Virus record (IMG/VR): IMGVR_UViG_3300021197_001279
Span: 22,005-86,004 of that record
Source: a virus
DNA length: 64,000 bases
Strand: one strand, 5' to 3'
Positions 1 to 9,200 of the stretch are shown here, in pieces. Below the pieces are notes generated by a model. That model ran no database searches. It worked only from the letters and a program-made list of their open reading frames with translations, and had not been told where the DNA came from. Both the position numbers and the translations under genes were made by a program. The first letter of the stretch is position 1. The number at the start of each line of letters is the position of its first letter.

Positions 1-44
1 TCACGGCTCACTATACCTTCAGTCAATTTTGATACAATAGACAT
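1..44 (-). CDS. Probable major capsid protein (gp23-type), N-terminal 14 codons only
   Basis: An ATG at 44-42 opens a frame that runs off the window edge; the visible peptide is MSIVSKLTEGIVSR. The ribosome-binding site AAGGAG lies about 6 nt upstream. The assignment rests on position: in T4-like phages the capsid gene directly follows the scaffold gene, and this frame starts 22 nt after the scaffold stop. The sequence itself is too short to prove identity. Confidence 0.6.
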   Translation of the reverse strand, partial: MSIVSKLTEGIVSR

Positions 45-65
45 TTTTTTACTCCTTATAAATTA

Positions 66-1319
66 TTATTTAATGCCTGCGAGTTTTTGCATCTTTTCCA
101 TAAATGGATCAGCGCTTTTGTTCTCGCTTAAGTTTTGTCTCGAATTAAGCATAGCCGAAAGATTCGCTCTTCGGTTGACTGACTCGCTTAGTGATTGTGG
201 ACCTCTCTTTTTGGAGTTAGATCCCACTGTTGCTTTGAGTGTCTCATGAAGTTGCTTTGCTTCTTTTGGAGACTCCGCTGCGGCAATGGCTTCGACAATT
301 TTTTCTTTTTGTCGCTCATTCAAGGAGGCATCGCTTAAAGTGCGGTTTTTGTAAATTAACTTTGCGTTTGATAGCAAAGTTGCTTCAAGTTGTTCTTGAA
401 GTCTGTATATCACGTTTTCAAGTTTCTCATTTTGAGAAGCAAGTACGGAAACTGTTTCGTGAAGGTCAGAGACTACACCAGGGTTTTCTGTAAGGGAGTC
501 ATCTTCCTCTTCTTCTAATTCGTCTTTATCACTGTGAGCATCATGTGCTTCTTGCTTTGCATGTTCATATTCTAAAGTGGCTTCATTTGTTTGAAACGTT
601 CCATCCTTATCTTCTCCCAAGTCAACAGTGATTTTTTCTTCTAGTACTTCATCTTCACCGAGAAGGTCAAGTAATTCTTGTAATTGAAGATCCATGTCGT
701 CTTTTTCTGCATCTTCTGTGTCCACGGTATCATCAGTGTCGGACAAAAGGCTGTCAAGGTTACCCAGATCATCAGAACCAAATTCAGCAGCAACATCATC
801 ACGAGGAAGTGCATCTTCTAATGGCGCATCATCCATAACATTCATTGCTTTCTCAAGAGCATCAAGGTCAATACTAACCATTCCATCGCCAAGGTCTTCA
901 ACATCAAGTGAAAACTCAACAGATTGATCAGCAGACATAGATGGATTACCAGCAAAAGGTGCTTCAATTTCACCAGCAGGTGCACCAGCATCCATTCCCA
1001 TCTCTTCTTCTTGCAAGATGTCTTCTTCGTTTAGTTCTTGAAGATCCATCTCATTAACAAGATAAGGCTTCTCGCCTTCGGCTTGAACAAGATACTGTCC
1101 TTCTTGATTGAGGTCTTCGATGATCTCAACTATTTTTTCTTCGTGTCTTCTTTTAGACCCACAACGGGATTCCGCCACGGGTTCCCCTTCAAGCATGGAC
1201 TCTACGGCCTCTTTGATGTGTGGAGCATATTTTTCTATGATAGCCTGCTCGGCGTTTTTGAGTGCTGCTTCGCGCAAAGCGGCAGCATCAACAATGGCTT
1301 GTTCTAACATGCTAGACAT
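66..1319 (-). CDS. Prohead core scaffolding protein (gp22-like)
   Basis: A 417-aa, very acidic, low-complexity protein. The N-terminal 60 residues are predicted helical and Ala/Glu-rich. The middle (about 90-290) is packed with Asp/Glu, and the last third (about 290-350) looks like coiled coil, followed by a basic tail. This is the composition of T4-like scaffold proteins, which form the inner core of the prohead and are cut up by the gp21 protease at (L/I)-x-E sites; several such tripeptides are present. It sits directly before the probable capsid gene, as gp22 does in T4. The start is supported by AGGAG 8 nt upstream. A late-promoter-like element lies at 1353-1359. It is much longer than T4 gp22, which is common for marine relatives. 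Function is inferred from composition and position. Confidence 0.72.
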   Translation of the reverse strand: MSSMLEQAIVDAAALREAALKNAEQAIIEKYAPHIKEAVESMLEGEPVAESRCGSKRRHEEKIVEIIEDLNQEGQYLVQAEGEKPYLVNEMDLQELNEEDILQEEEMGMDAGAPAGEIEAPFAGNPSMSADQSVEFSLDVEDLGDGMVSIDLDALEKAMNVMDDAPLEDALPRDDVAAEFGSDDLGNLDSLLSDTDDTVDTEDAEKDDMDLQLQELLDLLGEDEVLEEKITVDLGEDKDGTFQTNEATLEYEHAKQEAHDAHSDKDELEEEEDDSLTENPGVVSDLHETVSVLASQNEKLENVIYRLQEQLEATLLSNAKLIYKNRTLSDASLNERQKEKIVEAIAAAESPKEAKQLHETLKATVGSNSKKRGPQSLSESVNRRANLSAMLNSRQNLSENKSADPFMEKMQKLAGIK

Positions 1320-1352
1320 TAATGGGTCTCCTGAGAATACGTATTTCTTTAT

Positions 1353-1359
1353 TAAATAG
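1353..1359 (-). promoter_or_regulatory. Late-promoter-like element upstream of scaffold
   Basis: Reads CTATTTAATA in the direction of transcription, 33 nt before the scaffold ATG. It matches the CTATTTA(T/A)TA element found before other late genes in this window. Its role as a gp55-dependent promoter is inferred. Confidence 0.4.
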
Positions 1360-1398
1360 TGTTCTCGATAAGAAAAGGAAGTTTATTCGCCGTAGTGG

Positions 1399-2172
1399 TT
1401 ATTCTGTTACTGTTACTAAATTTCTCATTAGATTCGCATCTACTCTGTGAGTATAAACATAAAATCTTAATGGCTGGTTAGGGTCAAAATTAGAATTGAA
1501 AGTAGAATTGTTACTAACTGTAACACGATCAACATAATAACCGTGAGTAGTGTTGTATGTCTGCCATTTGACAGTTAAATTTCCGCTGCCATCTTTTGAG
1601 AATCTAACCGCATTGACGGCGAGAAATTTAACACTATTCCCGATAAGGTTCCTATTGGTTGTGTAAACCTGGCCTTTATTATTTCCTGATCTCTGATCTA
1701 GCCAAAGAACCGAGTTTCTTTCAACATCAGAGTATTGGAATGACTCTAGATCATCCTCAGCCATGAAGCCATAGAAAGCACCTTTACTCTCAACCTCAAA
1801 CCTAATAACAAGGTCTGTTCCGTTTGAGATGCTAGCGATGCTTGGTAAAGTAGCAGTCAGAAGTGCATAGACTTGATCATCATTACCGTTTGGAAATTTG
1901 TCTGCTCTAATTCTAAAAATGCTAGCGCCCGTGCCATCATCTTCGTACTCATATGTTAAGTCTGATTGAGGGCTTTGGATAACTTGATCTAGGTATGATT
2001 GATTTTGTACGCCTTGCATGACAACCATAGCACCATACTGGTCGATTCCCTCTTCATCTCCGCCACCATCTGGTGTTAAGCCGTCAACCTTCTCAATGCT
2101 ATCAGCACTAATACCCTGTATCTTACTTAAATTACCAAGACTAATGTTAATTATTTTTGTGAAATCTGGCAT
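1399..2172 (-). CDS. Putative virion surface or tail fibre protein
   Basis: A 257-aa protein. The N-terminal 35 residues contain short repeats of the form 'IxNISLGNLSKIQGIS', a module I have seen at the start of many marine phage structural proteins. The rest (about 60-257) is rich in aromatic, Asn, Ser and Thr residues and looks like a beta-sandwich; no catalytic motif is visible. The start codon overlaps the stop of the upstream gene (TAATG), so translation is probably coupled. It is the last gene of the fibre cluster before the scaffold gene. I do not recognise a specific family. Confidence 0.55.
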   Translation of the reverse strand: MPDFTKIINISLGNLSKIQGISADSIEKVDGLTPDGGGDEEGIDQYGAMVVMQGVQNQSYLDQVIQSPQSDLTYEYEDDGTGASIFRIRADKFPNGNDDQVYALLTATLPSIASISNGTDLVIRFEVESKGAFYGFMAEDDLESFQYSDVERNSVLWLDQRSGNNKGQVYTTNRNLIGNSVKFLAVNAVRFSKDGSGNLTVKWQTYNTTHGYYVDRVTVSNNSTFNSNFDPNQPLRFYVYTHRVDANLMRNLVTVTE

Positions 2173-2732
2173 TACAACTCTATCCAGGTACTTGATGGAT
2201 TAAAATAGATAACATTAGAGGTGTTCGTACAGTAACCAACGATCCTTACATAGTCTCCTCCGCCGCTTGGTGCGGTTGTATCCATACCACCAGCAGTTGC
2301 GCTAATGTAGACAGCCTTACCGGCAGAGAAATTTGATAGATAACTATGGGCATCAAACATTCCTCGGATTAAAACACCTGCACCGGCAGGGTCTGAGCCT
2401 AATGCAATTCCTAGCAATTGATCTGCACCGGATGCCACAGCATCGGCATCCACTTCTGTCCATGCTGAACTGCCATTAAGGTAATACAATTTTCCAGCAG
2501 TCAATGTGCCTGTTCCAAACTTTACAATCTCGCCCATTCCGGTATCATTTCCGTACTGTGTTGGGTCGTAATAAGTGCTTGCACCACCGTTTTTAACCTG
2601 AAATCTTAATGAGCCACTTGTTTCTAGATCAATCTGGTCTTCACCGAAATCTATTTGCGTATTCCTTTCAGCATCATCTGCTGCTTTAAGATCTCCAATT
2701 ACTTGAGCACCTTTTGAATAATTGTATCCCAT
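2172..2732 (-). CDS. Putative virion surface or fibre-tip protein
   Basis: A 186-aa protein. I place the start at the ATG at 2732, because GGGAGGAT lies just upstream and a promoter-like element (2757-2766) and terminator (2773-2805) sit before it; a longer in-frame extension would run through that terminator. The C-terminal 50 residues (Gly/Thr-rich, then 'RIVGYC' and 'YFNPSSTW') resemble a C-terminal module common on marine phage fibre and capsid-decoration proteins, as I remember it. There is no enzyme motif. The stop overlaps the next gene's start (TAATG). Confidence 0.55.
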   Translation of the reverse strand: MGYNYSKGAQVIGDLKAADDAERNTQIDFGEDQIDLETSGSLRFQVKNGGASTYYDPTQYGNDTGMGEIVKFGTGTLTAGKLYYLNGSSAWTEVDADAVASGADQLLGIALGSDPAGAGVLIRGMFDAHSYLSNFSAGKAVYISATAGGMDTTAPSGGGDYVRIVGYCTNTSNVIYFNPSSTWIEL

Positions 2733-2756
2733 CTGGTTATCCTCCCGTAGATTACC

Positions 2757-2766
2757 TAATAAATAG
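2757..2766 (-). promoter_or_regulatory. Late-promoter-like element CTATTTATTA
   Basis: The exact 10-mer CTATTTATTA lies 24 nt before the ATG at 2732 and just downstream of a terminator. The same 10-mer occurs in two other intergenic gaps (5090-5099 and 32528-32537). Its role as a gp55-dependent late promoter is inferred. Confidence 0.5.
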
Positions 2767-2772
2767 AAATGT

Positions 2773-2805
2773 AAAAAGAAAAACGGACAACCCGAAGGTT
2801 GTCCG
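2773..2805 (-). terminator. Rho-independent terminator with UUCG loop
   Basis: On the minus strand CGGACAACC, loop TTCG and GGTTGTCCG form a perfect 9-bp stem, followed by the U-tract TTTTTCTTTTT. It ends transcription of the 724-aa fibre gene (stop at 2845), just before a new promoter-like element. Confidence 0.85.
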
Positions 2806-2844
2806 CCCAAGTAAAACTTGTAGGAAATAATCCCAATCCGAAGA

Positions 2845-5019
2845 TTAGAATACTCTCCAAAGATCACTAGCTACATAGACCAATTCAACAGCAGCAAATG
2901 GTGACTCAAGACGAATTGAGGCAGCGCCATCAATTAGTTGAGAACCAGCACGGTTGATTGTAATGTAACGTGCAACAGAGCAGTCAGATGGAGCCTTAAC
3001 TTTAACTGATTGTCCTATAGCAGGAGAAGCAGGAAGAGTTACAGCATCTTCACCGTCAGCACTCATGTCAGCGAAGTAGTTAACTCCAACAACAAGAGTA
3101 CCAGCAGCAGCAACGTTCTGAACTGGAACAGCGACATCAGACATGTATGTCTTCAGAACTGACATGTCCATTCTCTTAAGAGAACCGGCATCAGAGAAGA
3201 TCATTTCATCGGTATCAGCAAGGGTACCAGTGAAATCTGTCTGTCCGCTAATAACGTTGTCATTAAGCATAGAGCCTTCAACAGCGTTAGCAGCGATAGT
3301 CAAAGCACCACCAGCAGCGATAGTAGCATCACCACTAACATTTCCGAAGATTTGATCTTCAAGATTTGAGAAAGTGATTTTCTTGGTAACATCACCACCA
3401 GCAGAATCAACAAGTGCAAGACTGTCTGCTTGAGCAACACTAGTCTTTGAAGCACCGAGGCCATTAAGACTAACTTCCAACTTACCAGAAGCAGCAACGA
3501 GACCATCACTGGCCAAGAAGTCACCAATCTTACCGATTTGAGTCTGCTTCATAGTTCCATTGTCATTGTGCAAGAAACCATCACCAGCAGCAAGTGCAGT
3601 AGTACCGATTGAAGAAGCACCATCAAGGAGTGCAAATTCAGCAGCAGTTACAGCAGCAGAAGCATCAGTAGCAGCATCAGCCAAAGCAGGAAGGAAGTAA
3701 GATCCAGCGCTCAAAGTTGGCAATGTAAGAGTAGTATCGGCACCTGGGGCACCTGAACTAAGTACAGTCTCGTGATCATCAGCAGGTCCTTCAAAAGTGA
3801 AAGAACTGGTAATGTTGATTGTGGTTGAGTTAACAGAAGTAACAGAACCATTTACAGTCAAGTTTCCACCAACAGTAAGGTGACCAGTTGTAGAAATAGT
3901 ATCATCAGACTGACTACCGAAAGTAACGTTTCCACCAAGATCAACGTTAAAGTCAATCTTGCTAGCAGCGATAGCAGCATTTGAAGCAACAGAAGCATTA
4001 ACAACAGCATCTGAAGCAAGTTGATCTGCACCAACAGCATCGTCTGCAATCATTGCCTGCTCTACAGCATCATTAGCAATAGTCAAAGCACCACCAGCAG
4101 CAACAGTAGCATCACCAGAAACGTCAGTAAAAACAGCATCACGAAGAACACTGAAATCGATACGCTTAAGGGTACCATCATCAGAAATCATCAACTCGTC
4201 AGCATCAGCAACATCACCAGTCATTGCAGTTTGACCAGTAATAGCAGCAGCGGCAAGTGACAATGCACCACCAGCAGCAATACTTGCTTGACTAGAAACA
4301 TTTGCAAAGATTTGATCTTCAAGATTTGAGAAAGTGATTTTCTTAGAGACATCACCGCCAGCAGAATCAACAAGAGCAAGACTGTCAGCCTGAGCAAGAC
4401 TAGTCTTTGAAGCACCTAGACTGTTAATGTCAAGAGTAAGCTTGTTGTTTCCAACAGTAAGACCTTCATCAGCCAAGTAAGTAGAGAGACGAGAAATATC
4501 GGTTCTCTTAATAGTACCATTGTCACTAACGATTAACTCATCAGTAGCAACAATAGCAGCACCAATGTCATCAAGTCCAGAAACGATGTTGTCGTTAAGC
4601 ATAGAGCCTTCAACAGCGCTTGCTTGGATAGTAGTAGCACCACTAGAAGCGATAGCAACATCACCACTCATAGCAACTTCTTCATATGAAGTGCCATCAG
4701 CAACAAGGATCTTACCAGATGTAACATCTGGCATGATGAACTTAGTTCCTGATTGCATTTCGAGATCCTTATGAACCTCAACACCTTCACTACCATCAGC
4801 AGTAGATAGTTTCATGTAAATGTTTGAACCTTCTTTGATAACAAAAGCAGTTGCTCTAGCATCAGTCAAATTGATTTCCATGTCGTTACCATCAGCAGAG
4901 ATAGAATCTAGTGCAATGTCAGCGACGTTCGTTATGTTCGCATCACCAGCGCTGAGACCATCCTCAGCAGTGATTGAACCGGAAGCAACGAATGCTCCCA
5001 ATTGAAATTTATAAGCCAT
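2845..5019 (-). CDS. Repeat-containing tail fibre protein
   Basis: A 724-aa Ala/Asp/Ser-rich protein. The first 45 residues (MAYKFQLGAFVASGS...) are a common N-terminal module of marine phage fibres. The body is made of degenerate repeats built from 'DELxxSDxGxxKRxD', 'ASKTSxAQADSLALVDSAGGD' -like and 'KKITFSNLEDQIF' blocks, present at least twice with high identity (about 195-250 and 515-570). The C-terminal 95 residues form a separate tip domain ending 'RLESPFAAVELV...DLWRVF', which resembles the tip of the neighbouring 365-aa protein. The strong RBS GGAGG and a late-promoter-like element at 5090-5099 support the start. It is probably a trimeric adhesin; receptor binding is inferred. Confidence 0.7.
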   Translation of the reverse strand: MAYKFQLGAFVASGSITAEDGLSAGDANITNVADIALDSISADGNDMEINLTDARATAFVIKEGSNIYMKLSTADGSEGVEVHKDLEMQSGTKFIMPDVTSGKILVADGTSYEEVAMSGDVAIASSGATTIQASAVEGSMLNDNIVSGLDDIGAAIVATDELIVSDNGTIKRTDISRLSTYLADEGLTVGNNKLTLDINSLGASKTSLAQADSLALVDSAGGDVSKKITFSNLEDQIFANVSSQASIAAGGALSLAAAAITGQTAMTGDVADADELMISDDGTLKRIDFSVLRDAVFTDVSGDATVAAGGALTIANDAVEQAMIADDAVGADQLASDAVVNASVASNAAIAASKIDFNVDLGGNVTFGSQSDDTISTTGHLTVGGNLTVNGSVTSVNSTTINITSSFTFEGPADDHETVLSSGAPGADTTLTLPTLSAGSYFLPALADAATDASAAVTAAEFALLDGASSIGTTALAAGDGFLHNDNGTMKQTQIGKIGDFLASDGLVAASGKLEVSLNGLGASKTSVAQADSLALVDSAGGDVTKKITFSNLEDQIFGNVSGDATIAAGGALTIAANAVEGSMLNDNVISGQTDFTGTLADTDEMIFSDAGSLKRMDMSVLKTYMSDVAVPVQNVAAAGTLVVGVNYFADMSADGEDAVTLPASPAIGQSVKVKAPSDCSVARYITINRAGSQLIDGAASIRLESPFAAVELVYVASDLWRVF
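3301..3456 (-). repeat. Direct repeat copy 2 inside the fibre gene
   Basis: About 156 bp closely matching 4261-4416, exactly 960 bp away. 3347-3384 and 4307-4344 are identical over 38 bases. It encodes the 'KKITFSNLEDQIF' block. Confidence 0.8.
4261..4416 (-). repeat. Direct repeat copy 1 inside the fibre gene
   Basis: Partner of 3301-3456 in the same orientation and reading frame. Recombination between the copies would delete 960 bp (320 codons) in frame. Confidence 0.8.
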
Positions 5020-5089
5020 ATATTTTTTCCTCCATTAGTATAATATTATGACGAGATGCACAAGCCAACCAGTGACAGAGTACACCTCC

Positions 5090-5099
5090 TAATAAATAG
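5090..5099 (-). promoter_or_regulatory. Late-promoter-like element CTATTTATTA
   Basis: An exact copy of the 10-mer in the 102-bp gap before the 724-aa fibre gene, 70 nt from its ATG. The leader downstream also holds a weak sigma-70-like pair (TTGGCT, 17 nt, TATTAT). Which of the two is used cannot be told from sequence. Confidence 0.45.
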
Positions 5100-5121
5100 T
5101 AAATCTTTGTGACAAAGTCTA

Positions 5122-6219
5122 TCAATAAATAAAGAATTTATCACTACCATTGGTATAAACATTAACAGCAGCGTAAGGTGATTCTAGTATAACTGACGTT
5201 TGCCCGTCAATTTTGTCTGCACCAGTTGTCTTGATTGTTATGTTAAAATTATTTGAATTTCCTGCCTCATCTTTTATTATAAAGTTGGCACCACTTGAAA
5301 AACCAGAAGCAGCAGGTAGTCGTATGTCAAGAGCAGCAGAAGCAGAAACACCAAGTATTCGATCATTAACAGATGACGTTATTGTCGATGTCACCGCAGT
5401 TCTGGAGAAAACTGCAGATGAAAGTGTCACGGTAACATCGTTGCCACTATTAGATGCAACAACAGCAGCGCCAACAAAGTCAATACTTGTTGCAGCAGTT
5501 GTTATGTTTGAGCCTTCATCTTTAATAGTTAGATTCCCACCAGCAGAGGATGAGATGTCTGTTAATTTTTCGTTAAGGTATTTTCCTGTATAAATGTAAG
5601 CAGAGGCAGTGACTGGTATTGTAGAGGAGTTATAGTCCTGGATGAAAACAACACCGGAGTAATAATCGACCTGCCAATCTACAGTGTCACCGCTTGTAAT
5701 TTCATTGGCTGCATCCGTTGGGTCACCCTTGTACAACTTAAGGAAGTATTTGTTGGGACTAGCATTTGAAATAAGAGGTGGTACTAATTGTAACGCACCC
5801 CTGGTATCATAAACTCTTTGGCTATTAACAAAGGCACCTGAACCCTTTTGCGGGTTGTTTGAAGTGGTTTGGTAATCCGACGGCAGTTTGAGGTAGTAAC
5901 CATGAGCACCACTTGTTGATGCCTCGTCTCCACCACCGCCTGTATCATTAGCATCATAAATTGTGTCTGACAGTGAGACAACATCTAAATATACTCTCTC
6001 AACAGTGGCAGGCCCACCAGCAGATGCACTCTGTACAGTAAGAAAGGTGTCACCAGGGCTGTTTGGAATAGTCTCCGCAAAAACACCATCTGATGGCATT
6101 GATACGTTTGATGGAATTGCCTCGTTAACGTCTCCCTTTAAGTTAGACGTGTGTGCTTTACCAAGAAGTTTCTTGGCGGCAAATTGCGTTGATGTTAAGT
6201 TAGTTTTTCCCGTACTCAT
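5122..6219 (-). CDS. Putative tail fibre/adhesin protein
   Basis: A 365-aa protein rich in Ser, Thr, Asn and Gly. Residues 1-60 form an Ala/Lys-containing N-terminal region, and the middle (about 110-225) looks beta-rich. The C-terminal about 95 residues are a tip domain ('IDGQTSVILESPYAAVNVY...KFFIY') that aligns with the tip of the downstream 724-aa fibre ('IDGAASIRLESPFAAVELVY...'). The shared tip suggests common origin and possibly a common chaperone, trimerisation or receptor role. It follows the 1659-aa fibre gene by 9 nt. The exact family is not recognised. Confidence 0.6.
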   Translation of the reverse strand: MSTGKTNLTSTQFAAKKLLGKAHTSNLKGDVNEAIPSNVSMPSDGVFAETIPNSPGDTFLTVQSASAGGPATVERVYLDVVSLSDTIYDANDTGGGGDEASTSGAHGYYLKLPSDYQTTSNNPQKGSGAFVNSQRVYDTRGALQLVPPLISNASPNKYFLKLYKGDPTDAANEITSGDTVDWQVDYYSGVVFIQDYNSSTIPVTASAYIYTGKYLNEKLTDISSSAGGNLTIKDEGSNITTAATSIDFVGAAVVASNSGNDVTVTLSSAVFSRTAVTSTITSSVNDRILGVSASAALDIRLPAASGFSSGANFIIKDEAGNSNNFNITIKTTGADKIDGQTSVILESPYAAVNVYTNGSDKFFIY

Positions 6220-6228
6220 TTATTTGCC

Positions 6229-9200
6229 TTAATAAGAGATGTTTATCCTAGATAAATATCCTGTCCAATCTTTGTGTGCCGTAATTTTTACAATTACATA
6301 CTGATTATTTCTAATTTGTCTCTGTTGAAGCTGAAGTTGGAAGCTGTTTCCGTTCGCATCAACTGTCTGATCTAGTCCCGATCCACCACCACCATAGACA
6401 CCAACACCATCAGTGCTGGGCTGTACTCCTGCGGAGTATGGCTTAACAGCATCACCCCAAGCAGTTGATGTATCATCTAAACCAGTAAAAGATGGATCAG
6501 ACGGTATCTTAATTTCTACATTAATAAATTTGTTTGCCCCTGGTGTGCCTGTGTAAAAAGCGCCAGACTTAGCAACTATTGTTGCATCACCATAAAGTTG
6601 TAGCGTTGGCGTTGCCGATGATACACCAGTCTGGTTTCTAAAGTACCTGTAGAATGTTCTGGTGGCTTTTGTTAGAGATGAATAATTTGGATTGTTTACA
6701 GGTGCCTGTAGTGTTCCACCGTTTGCAACGTTTCTTGTATCTCCAGCGTTTCCGATTTTTAGTGGAGAGATAGCGTAACCATTCACAGTCACCATGCCAT
6801 CACAATATGCAGCATAATTTTCGTTATCATTAACAGAATTAGAAGAGTCCCAGGTATTACCACTGTTAGTTACGGCAGCTTGGTTTGCATAATTACCAGA
6901 GACAATTCTGTAGGTTTCTGTATTAAAATACTCATTAGTGTTTAAATTAGTTGAACCAACAGAGCCAGAGTAAACCATGAAAGCAGTTTTTGAATATGTT
7001 GTCGTTGTAAGGTTTGTTTTTATTGGGTGATCAACGGTTGATGCAACGGATACGTCATAAGCAGTAAATAAGCTAAGACCCTCTTTGATACTTGTTAGGT
7101 TATCAAACAAGACACTACCAGTAACCTGTATGTCTTCAGCCTCGCAGTTAGCACTATTGTTTAAAGCAGGTAGTGCAGAAGTTGCAGCAGAGACCTCCGA
7201 ATTACTAACACCATCTCCATTTATGTTAATTTTTGTAACAGAAGAATTGGTAGTTGTTCCATAAGAAACAGCAGTTGAAGAATTCGAGTAAACGTTTGAG
7301 TAAACCTCAGAGGCTATATATTTAAAACTGGCACTTGGTCTACTAGCAAAGTATCCAACTCCTGACTGGTAATACCTATCAAGGTGATCGAAGTTATCTA
7401 AACCAGCCGATGAAGAAGTCATAGCAACAGAACTAGAAGCATCATTGACCCAATCAACATAATTTGTTGTCGTATCTGATCCACCAATTCTATGAATTAC
7501 ACGAGCATAGTTCCATCCGTTTCGCTGGTCAGTCGTACCAATTGTGTAAGTACCAGTCCTATAGTTCTTATTGTAATCAGGGATACCATCTGTTGTCTCA
7601 GAGAAACTTAACGCATTTGCAACAAAACCAGTGCCATTACTGTTTTGACTATTTATTGTACTCACTGAACTAGCCAATTGTATTGTATGTAATTCGCTTC
7701 CGTTCACCTCAATAACAAGAGAGCCTGTGTAAGCATTCTTAAAGGCATTAGTAGTATAGCTTGGGCTGTTGGCTGAGACATCTTCGTTTAAGTTACCGTT
7801 TATGACTCTCAAAGATGTTATAACACCTCGCTGGTCTCCAGAAAAAGAATACACACCATTTGAATCTATGTTGGAACTGCCAATCGTTGAGCGTGTAGCG
7901 TTTGAATATCCAGTAACATCATTAGATGCTCCAAATGACAATTTAGAAGTTGTACCCTGGTCATCAGCATCGATGTCATCAAGAGTTGGGGCTTCTGTCG
8001 GAGCAGACACATCAGATGCTCCAAGTTGAAAATCAATTTGGCTAAATGTACCTGTCCAGCCTGCATCTGCAATCATCTTAACAACGACATAATCATCATC
8101 TGCCACACTCTGTGTGCCAAAAGTTACGCAATGTACAGCATTAGAACTAACAGTTTCACTAGTGTTTGAGTTATCATCTGCGCCATTTATCAAAGCACCA
8201 TTGCCTTCTGCGTAACTGCCAAAGGCAAAGTTTTGTGAAACATCCAAGAAACCAGTTTTATCCGGGAACTTTACGAACATCTGCACGTTATTAGTGGTAA
8301 GCGAGTCGTTGTTAATCCTACTGCTCTTGGTTGTTGTTATTTTTAGATCTCGAATTGTTGCGCCTGATGTGTTTTGTACTTTTCGGAAGTAAGTCCTTGT
8401 CCCGGACACGCTAGAGTAATCAGGCTGGCCGCCATAAGCATTACCAGGGCCAGTGAAATCACCATTAGTAATCCCAGTACCAGAGGTGTTCTTTGGTGAT
8501 TGTACTTTTTGTGCGAATACCAATAGCCCATTTGCATGATCCGAACCAGTCATGTGAGACCCAGAGTGCCAAGTTGCTGATGTTACTGCCGATTGATTTG
8601 CAAAAGAACCAGATGGTAGACGGAAGGCTTCACTAGTAAACCTTTCAGATAAATTAGTTGTGTTGTTCGTAGTGTTGTCTAGTAGGATTCCACTACCAGT
8701 CGCCGGCCCAACACCAGTTTGAGATTTAAACGGATGCGTGACGGTCACTTCATTTGTAAATGATGTGCCATAATATGTTGTGGTTGAGTTTGTAAAGCTA
8801 GCAGTTAATAAAATCTGCTTGGTGTAATCTTCTGATCCTCCAATTGCTGGAGGGGCTTGTGCCGTTGCAGATCCGTTAGTAGATGAGAATGTAATTACAC
8901 TCCCTGTTGGGTAAGTGTTTCTGTAGAAATTTGAAACCTGTGCATTGTAAACTGGAGCAGCAGAAGTATGGTATTTAACACCAGATAAATACTTATCGCC
9001 TGAGAGGCCCAAGGATGAGATTCTAGGGTTGGTAAATGTAATTGCACTACCAGAAGCCTCTCCGTCGTTTAACCACTCTAAGAAGTTGGTTGTCTTCGTG
9101 CTAGCACCTATTACGTGTTTGACCTGAGCATAGTTCCAACCATTTCTCTGATCTCTGGTATCAATCACAACTTTTGAGGTTCTGTGCTTAAAGATTGTAA

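Noticed and set aside
2733-2867. 45-residue N-terminal extension of the 186-aa protein
   Set aside because: It would translate the terminator hairpin and promoter-like element, and the downstream ATG has a strong RBS.
3301-4416. Repeats in the fibre gene considered as a CRISPR-like array
   Set aside because: The repeats are long, coding, in frame and too few; there are no spacers of constant length.
5213-5593. 126-codon open frame on the plus strand
   Set aside because: It is a mirror of the fibre gene on the minus strand; its product has no coherent fold pattern and no ribosome-binding site.
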